Source of the DNA: Alphaproteobacteria bacterium
Lineage (GTDB): Bacteria > Pseudomonadota > Alphaproteobacteria > GCA-2731375
Length of the DNA: 56,208 bases
Reading direction: 5' to 3'
NCBI GenBank assembly: GCA_030746295.1
Contig: JASLMY010000005.1
Coordinates: 1 to 56,208 of the forward strand
Below the pieces are notes generated by a model. That model was not told where the DNA came from and ran no database searches. It was given only the letters and a program-made list of their open reading frames with translations. The number at the start of each line of letters is the position of its first letter. Within the stretch, counting starts at the first letter, position 1. The translations under genes and the position numbers were made by a program. Shown piece after piece: positions 52,793 to 56,208 of the stretch.

Positions 52793-52915
52793 GGCTCGCT
52801 ACTCCTACCCCACCCGGCGGCGAACGCCAGATCATCTCATGGGATAAATTGTACCCAATCCGGCCATGTCCAGCGAGTGCCGGATTGGTGCCCCGCGAGG
52901 GCCGGTCGCCGACTG

Positions 52916-53899
52916 CTATTTCGTGGCGATTTCGGCGTCGGGATAGAAGGCGTGGAAGGCGAAGGCGAAGTCGACGCCGTAGACCACATCCTCCAGGCCG
53001 CTCGCGGTCTTGCGCTGGGCGACGACGTTGCCGACGTCGGTGCCGGCATCGATGGTGCGGGCGTCTAGGGCCGAGTTCTGGCCCGGCTCCCAGGTGATGA
53101 TCAGGCCGTCGGCGGTCTCGATACGACGCTTCTCGCGCAGCAGCGAAAGGCTCCAGGCGCGGCCGTCGATGCTGACCACCCTGGACAATGGCGGCACGTT
53201 GGCCGGCATCTGGCCGCGATAGAGGAAGGGCCGGGTGGAGGAATCGTAGCCGGCATAGGGATTGGCGCCGTAGCGGCGCATGCCGGGGCTGTTCGGCACC
53301 TGAACCTTGCCGTCCGGTGCCCGCTTCTTGAAGTTGGCGAAGGATTCGAGCCTCGACGGCACGAAAGTCAGCTTCTTGCCCAGCAGTTCGCCGACGATCG
53401 CCTCGCCGGTGAACTGCTGCCACCAGCTCTCGCTCTGGCGGTCGTACATCACCAGGTCCGAGTTCCTGAGCTTGCCGGTGGTGCCGAACTCCAGCACCTG
53501 GCCGTCGAGCCGCCGGTCGAAGACCACGGCGGCATTACACAACGGACAGAAGGTGACCGCGACCGGCACGCCGGCGACAACGTCGTTGACGATCTCGTGC
53601 CACATCAGGATCTGCAGCGGATAGGCGCGCGCCTCCTTGCCGATGACGAGGCCGACCACCGGCTCGGTATCGGCCAGGCCCTTGGCCTCGGCAACCGTGA
53701 CGAAGATCGGATTATCGATCGAAGGGATGCCGTCCTTCGGCGGCCCGCCGGAGAGGATGTCCTCGAAGTCGACCGCGCTCTTGGTGAAGTCGGTGCGGGG
53801 CCACTCGTACTTCCAATAGTCCGGCGATGCCTGAGCGACGACGTAGAAGCCGACGACCGCCAGGACGACGGCGCCGCCACCGAAGAGCACTCTGAGCAT
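52916..53899 (-). CDS. DUF3179 domain-containing exported protein
   Basis: 327 aa. An N-terminal signal or anchor ([18 protein letters not shown]) is followed by the DUF3179 region: [35 protein letters not shown] with a Cys-x-x-Cys pair, [13 protein letters not shown], and [16 protein letters not shown]. The family is widespread and of unknown function; the FCPLCN motif suggests metal or redox chemistry. It is divergent from the flavoprotein gene at 54010. Confidence 0.87.
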   Translation of the reverse strand: MLRVLFGGGAVVLAVVGFYVVAQASPDYWKYEWPRTDFTKSAVDFEDILSGGPPKDGIPSIDNPIFVTVAEAKGLADTEPVVGLVIGKEARAYPLQILMWHEIVNDVVAGVPVAVTFCPLCNAAVVFDRRLDGQVLEFGTTGKLRNSDLVMYDRQSESWWQQFTGEAIVGELLGKKLTFVPSRLESFANFKKRAPDGKVQVPNSPGMRRYGANPYAGYDSSTRPFLYRGQMPANVPPLSRVVSIDGRAWSLSLLREKRRIETADGLIITWEPGQNSALDARTIDAGTDVGNVVAQRKTASGLEDVVYGVDFAFAFHAFYPDAEIATK

Positions 53900-54009
53900 G
53901 GCCTCACTCCTCTCCGAGATATCTCGCCAATGGTGACCCTATCGACGCATCGCAAGCAAATCACAGGTGGTTGACCGCCGGCGCCGGAGCGGTAACAACT
54001 CGGATTCTG

Positions 54010-55119
54010 ATGGATCGTGTCGAATGCATCGTCGTCGGGGCCGGAGTCGTCGGCCTGGCCGTCGCCCGCCGGTTGGCGATGGCGGGGGTCGAGGTCGTCG
54101 TCCTCGAGGCCGAGGACGCCGTCGGCACCCATACCTCGTCCAGGAACAGCGAGGTCATCCACGCCGGCATCTACTATCCCAAGGACAGCCTGAAAGCGAA
54201 GCTCTGTGTCGCCGGCAAGCACGCCCTCTACGAATTTTGCGCCAGCCACGGCGTGCCGCACCGGCGCTCGGGCAAGCTGATCGCCGCCGGCACGGCCGAG
54301 GAGAGCGAGATCCTGGAGGAGATACGCCGCCGCGCGGCAGCGAACGGCGTCGACGACTTGCGGCCGGTCGGCGGCAGCGAGGTCCGGGCGATGGAGCCGG
54401 AGATCCGGGCCACGGCCGCCCTCTTGTCGCCATCGACCGGCATCATCGACAGCCATGCCTTGATGCTGGCCTACCAGGGCGCGGCCGAGGATCACGGCGC
54501 CATGATCGCCTTCGAGAGCCGCTTGCAGGGCGCCGAAGCGACGGCGGAGGGCTTCACGCTTCGGGTCGCCGACGGCGCCGGCGGCGAGACCCGGATCGGC
54601 ACCCGGCTGCTGGTCAACTCCGCGGGCCTATACGCCCAGGACGTCGGCCGGGCGATCGATGGCCTGGACGCCGCGACCGTGCCGCCCCGGTTCTACTGCA
54701 AGGGCAACTACTTCTCGTTGCTCGGACGGCAGCCCTTTTCTCGGCTGATCTACCCGGTGCCGAGCGGCGCTGGGCTCGGCGTCCACGTCACCGTCGACAT
54801 GGGCGGACGAAACCGCTTCGGCCCCGACCAGGAATGGGTCGACGCGGTCGACTACGACGTCGATCTGGGACGCGCCGAGGTCTTCTACGAGGCGGTCAGG
54901 CGGTATTGGCCGGCCCTGCCCGACGGCGCATTGCAACCCGCCTATTCCGGCATCCGCCCCAAGGTGCAGAAGCCCGGCGGCCACAACGAGGATTTCATCG
55001 TTCAGGGCGAAGGCGCGCACGGCGTTCGGGGCCTCGTCAACCTCTATGGCATCGAATCGCCGGGCCTGACCGCGTCGCTCGCCTTGGCCGACCTGGTGGC
55101 CGGCGAACTCGACCTCTGA
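54010..55119 (+). CDS. FAD-dependent oxidoreductase, L-2-hydroxyglutarate oxidase (LhgO)-like
   Basis: 369 aa of the DAO fold. [19 protein letters not shown] is the FAD dinucleotide motif; [17 protein letters not shown] near residues 41-57 is typical for LhgO-type proteins, as are KGNYFSL and VYPVP-like [13 protein letters not shown]. It likely oxidises L-2-hydroxyglutarate or a similar hydroxyacid. The ATG at 54010 begins directly at the FAD strand; a TTG at 53971 would add 13 residues. No strong ribosome binding site is seen. Confidence 0.82.
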   Translation: MDRVECIVVGAGVVGLAVARRLAMAGVEVVVLEAEDAVGTHTSSRNSEVIHAGIYYPKDSLKAKLCVAGKHALYEFCASHGVPHRRSGKLIAAGTAEESEILEEIRRRAAANGVDDLRPVGGSEVRAMEPEIRATAALLSPSTGIIDSHALMLAYQGAAEDHGAMIAFESRLQGAEATAEGFTLRVADGAGGETRIGTRLLVNSAGLYAQDVGRAIDGLDAATVPPRFYCKGNYFSLLGRQPFSRLIYPVPSGAGLGVHVTVDMGGRNRFGPDQEWVDAVDYDVDLGRAEVFYEAVRRYWPALPDGALQPAYSGIRPKVQKPGGHNEDFIVQGEGAHGVRGLVNLYGIESPGLTASLALADLVAGELDL

Positions 55120-55213
55120 AGCTCTCGCCGAGCCGTTCGCTACAATCATTTCTGGCCCAAAGGCTCGAATCGTGGGATTCTCGGGCCAACGGCATCGACC
55201 AAGAGGCGAGGAA

Positions 55214-55809
55214 ATGCGTCGTCATTGGCTTCTCTTGACGATGGTTCTGCCGGCGCTGACGGCGACGGGCTGCATTCCCACTGCCGCCATGATTGTCGCC
55301 AAGCCACTGGCGCAAGCAACCGCGACGTTGGCCGGGGCAGGCCTGGCGACGACGGGCAACGACCTCAGTCCGAAGCTCGAATCGGAAAAACTCGAGAAGG
55401 CGGCGGCCACGCGCGAGAAGGTCCGCTGGGCGAAGATCGAAGAGCGTGCCCGCGCCGGCGACGTCGAGGCGCAGTATCAATTGGCGACCGGCTTCCACGA
55501 GGGCACCGGTCGGCCGCTGGACCCGACGACGGCGATGTGGTGGTACCGGAAAGCGGCGGAGCGCAACCACGGCCGGGCGCAGATCAAGCTGGGTCTGTTG
55601 CACGAGAAAGGCCTGGGCGTGCCAAAGATCCGGTCCGGGCCTACATGTGGTACACGCTGGCGCTGAGCAACGGCCTGCGTTGGGTCGGGCCGGCCTATCG
55701 CGAGAATTTGGCGAGCACCATGAACGAAGCGCAGATCGCCAAGGCCGAGCAGATGGCCTGGGAATGGATGCAAGCGCACCCGGTCACGTCGGCCAGTCGG
55801 AGCGGCTGA
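55214..55809 (+). pseudogene. Exported Sel1-repeat protein, frameshifted
   Basis: Begins at ATG 55214 (AGGCGAGGAA upstream) with a signal peptide MRRHWLLLTMVLPALTATGC, possibly a weak lipobox. Two Sel1-like repeats follow (AQYQLATGFHEGTGRPLD, AMWWYRKAAERNHGRAQIKLG). At 55625-55628 the frame breaks: the reading continues as VPK, then in another frame DPVRAYMWYTLALSN, the expected continuation, up to a stop at 55809. A single missing G accounts for it. The first frame ends at 55666. Either a real one-base deletion or a sequencing/assembly error. It resembles, but is not a copy of, the Sel1 gene at 18448. Confidence 0.85.
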
Positions 55810-55818
55810 GCCGGGCGA

Positions 55819-56208
55819 TCACGCGCCGCCGCTGCCGATCACGGCGATGGCCTCGACCTCGACCAGAAGTCCCGGCATGGCCAGCATCGGCGAGCAGATC
55901 GCGGTACTGGCGACGCCGTTCGGGAAGGCCTCGCTGCGCGCCTTCGCGAAGTCGCCGTAGTTGGCCATGTCGGTGAGCCAGGTGGTGATCTTGGTCACGT
56001 CCGCCATCCGGGCTCCGACGCTGGCCAATGCCTCGTCGATGTTTTGGAAGACCTGCCTGGACTGGGCATAGACGTCGCCCTCGCCCACCAGGTCGCCGTC
56101 ACCATCGAGGGCGACCAGACCCGAGAGGTGGACGTGGTCGCCCAGCTTGACGCCGGCGGAGATATTGAACTTCCGGGTCCAGGCCCAGCCGGGATCGACT
56201 CGTTCCTG
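55819..56208 (-). CDS. RidA/YjgF-family protein, 5' end outside the window
   Basis: At least 130 codons, open to the right edge. Recognisable RidA features: the VHLSGLVALDGDGDLVGEG strand pair, QVFQNIDEALASVGARMADVTKITTWLTD, and the C-terminal VEVEAIAVIG. Such proteins are trimeric and many deaminate reactive enamines. It is convergent with the frameshifted Sel1 gene, 9 bp apart. A different subgroup from the RidA at 38049, judging by the sequence. Confidence 0.85.
   Translation of the reverse strand, partial: QERVDPGWAWTRKFNISAGVKLGDHVHLSGLVALDGDGDLVGEGDVYAQSRQVFQNIDEALASVGARMADVTKITTWLTDMANYGDFAKARSEAFPNGVASTAICSPMLAMPGLLVEVEAIAVIGSGGA

Overview
This 56.2 kb window is GC-rich, gene-dense chromosomal DNA from an alphaproteobacterium, most likely a Rhodospirillales-type lineage. 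The evidence is gene content and order: gatCAB opposite ruvX, then pyrB-pyrC'-plsY-dprA-topA-rnr-DUF983, rpmG near divK-DUF3572-dinB, eipB (DUF1849), a DUF482 acyltransferase near HIT and clpA-clpS, and CtrA-like boxes. I see no rRNA, tRNA, CRISPR array, phage gene or transposase. The window opens inside a glutathione transferase gene and closes inside a RidA-family gene.

Layout. 0-2.5 kb: two nu-class (YfcG-like) glutathione transferases around a Cys/Met-metabolism PLP enzyme. 2.5-5.7 kb: gatB-gatA-gatC on the minus strand, reading away from ruvX. 6.4-8.0 kb: two short-chain dehydrogenases. 8.0-17.5 kb: a long plus-strand core run of pyrimidine synthesis, phospholipid synthesis, DNA uptake, topoisomerase I, RNase R and a DUF983 protein; its dihydroorotase homologue has lost its catalytic residues. 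17.5-27.8 kb: an accessory block with a universal-stress-like protein, a Sel1-repeat protein, a four-gene sugar module, a GMC oxidoreductase with an exported partner, and a radical SAM protein. 27.8-34.9 kb: tandem Nudix hydrolases, an MFS transporter, rpmG, divK, DUF3572, a HAD-like protein, a ROK sugar kinase and dinB. 34.9-40.5 kb: eipB, a diguanylate cyclase, an agmatine deiminase homologue lacking its nucleophile, RidA, a glycerophosphodiester phosphodiesterase and a DUF482 acyltransferase. 40.7-46.5 kb: an extra FtsH-family protease, a zinc-ribbon membrane protein, HIT and clpA-clpS. 46.8-56.2 kb: a SPOR-domain D,D-carboxypeptidase, psuG, ugd and galU (UDP-glucuronate supply), a DnaJ-domain/VWA pair, a DUF3179 protein, an LhgO-like oxidase, a frameshifted Sel1 gene and a partial RidA.

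The most interesting region is 19.2-24.3 kb. A sucrose-phosphate-synthase-type glycosyltransferase, a uridine-kinase-like P-loop kinase, a DUF4922/GDP-glucose-phosphorylase-like protein with an HxHxH motif, and GlgC sit together. They are bracketed by two direct copies of the 3' end of a Sel1 gene (162 bp, about 90% identical, with a 62-base identical run). This looks like a transferable sugar-nucleotide or sucrose-type osmolyte module whose kinase and phosphorylase roles are unassigned. Other points worth checking are the Cys-to-Arg change in the agmatine deiminase, a perfect TTAA-N7-TTAA CtrA-type box before the radical SAM gene, tandem CtrA-like boxes between divK and DUF3572, and a three-copy family of intergenic hairpin repeats, two copies of which bracket the FtsH cassette.
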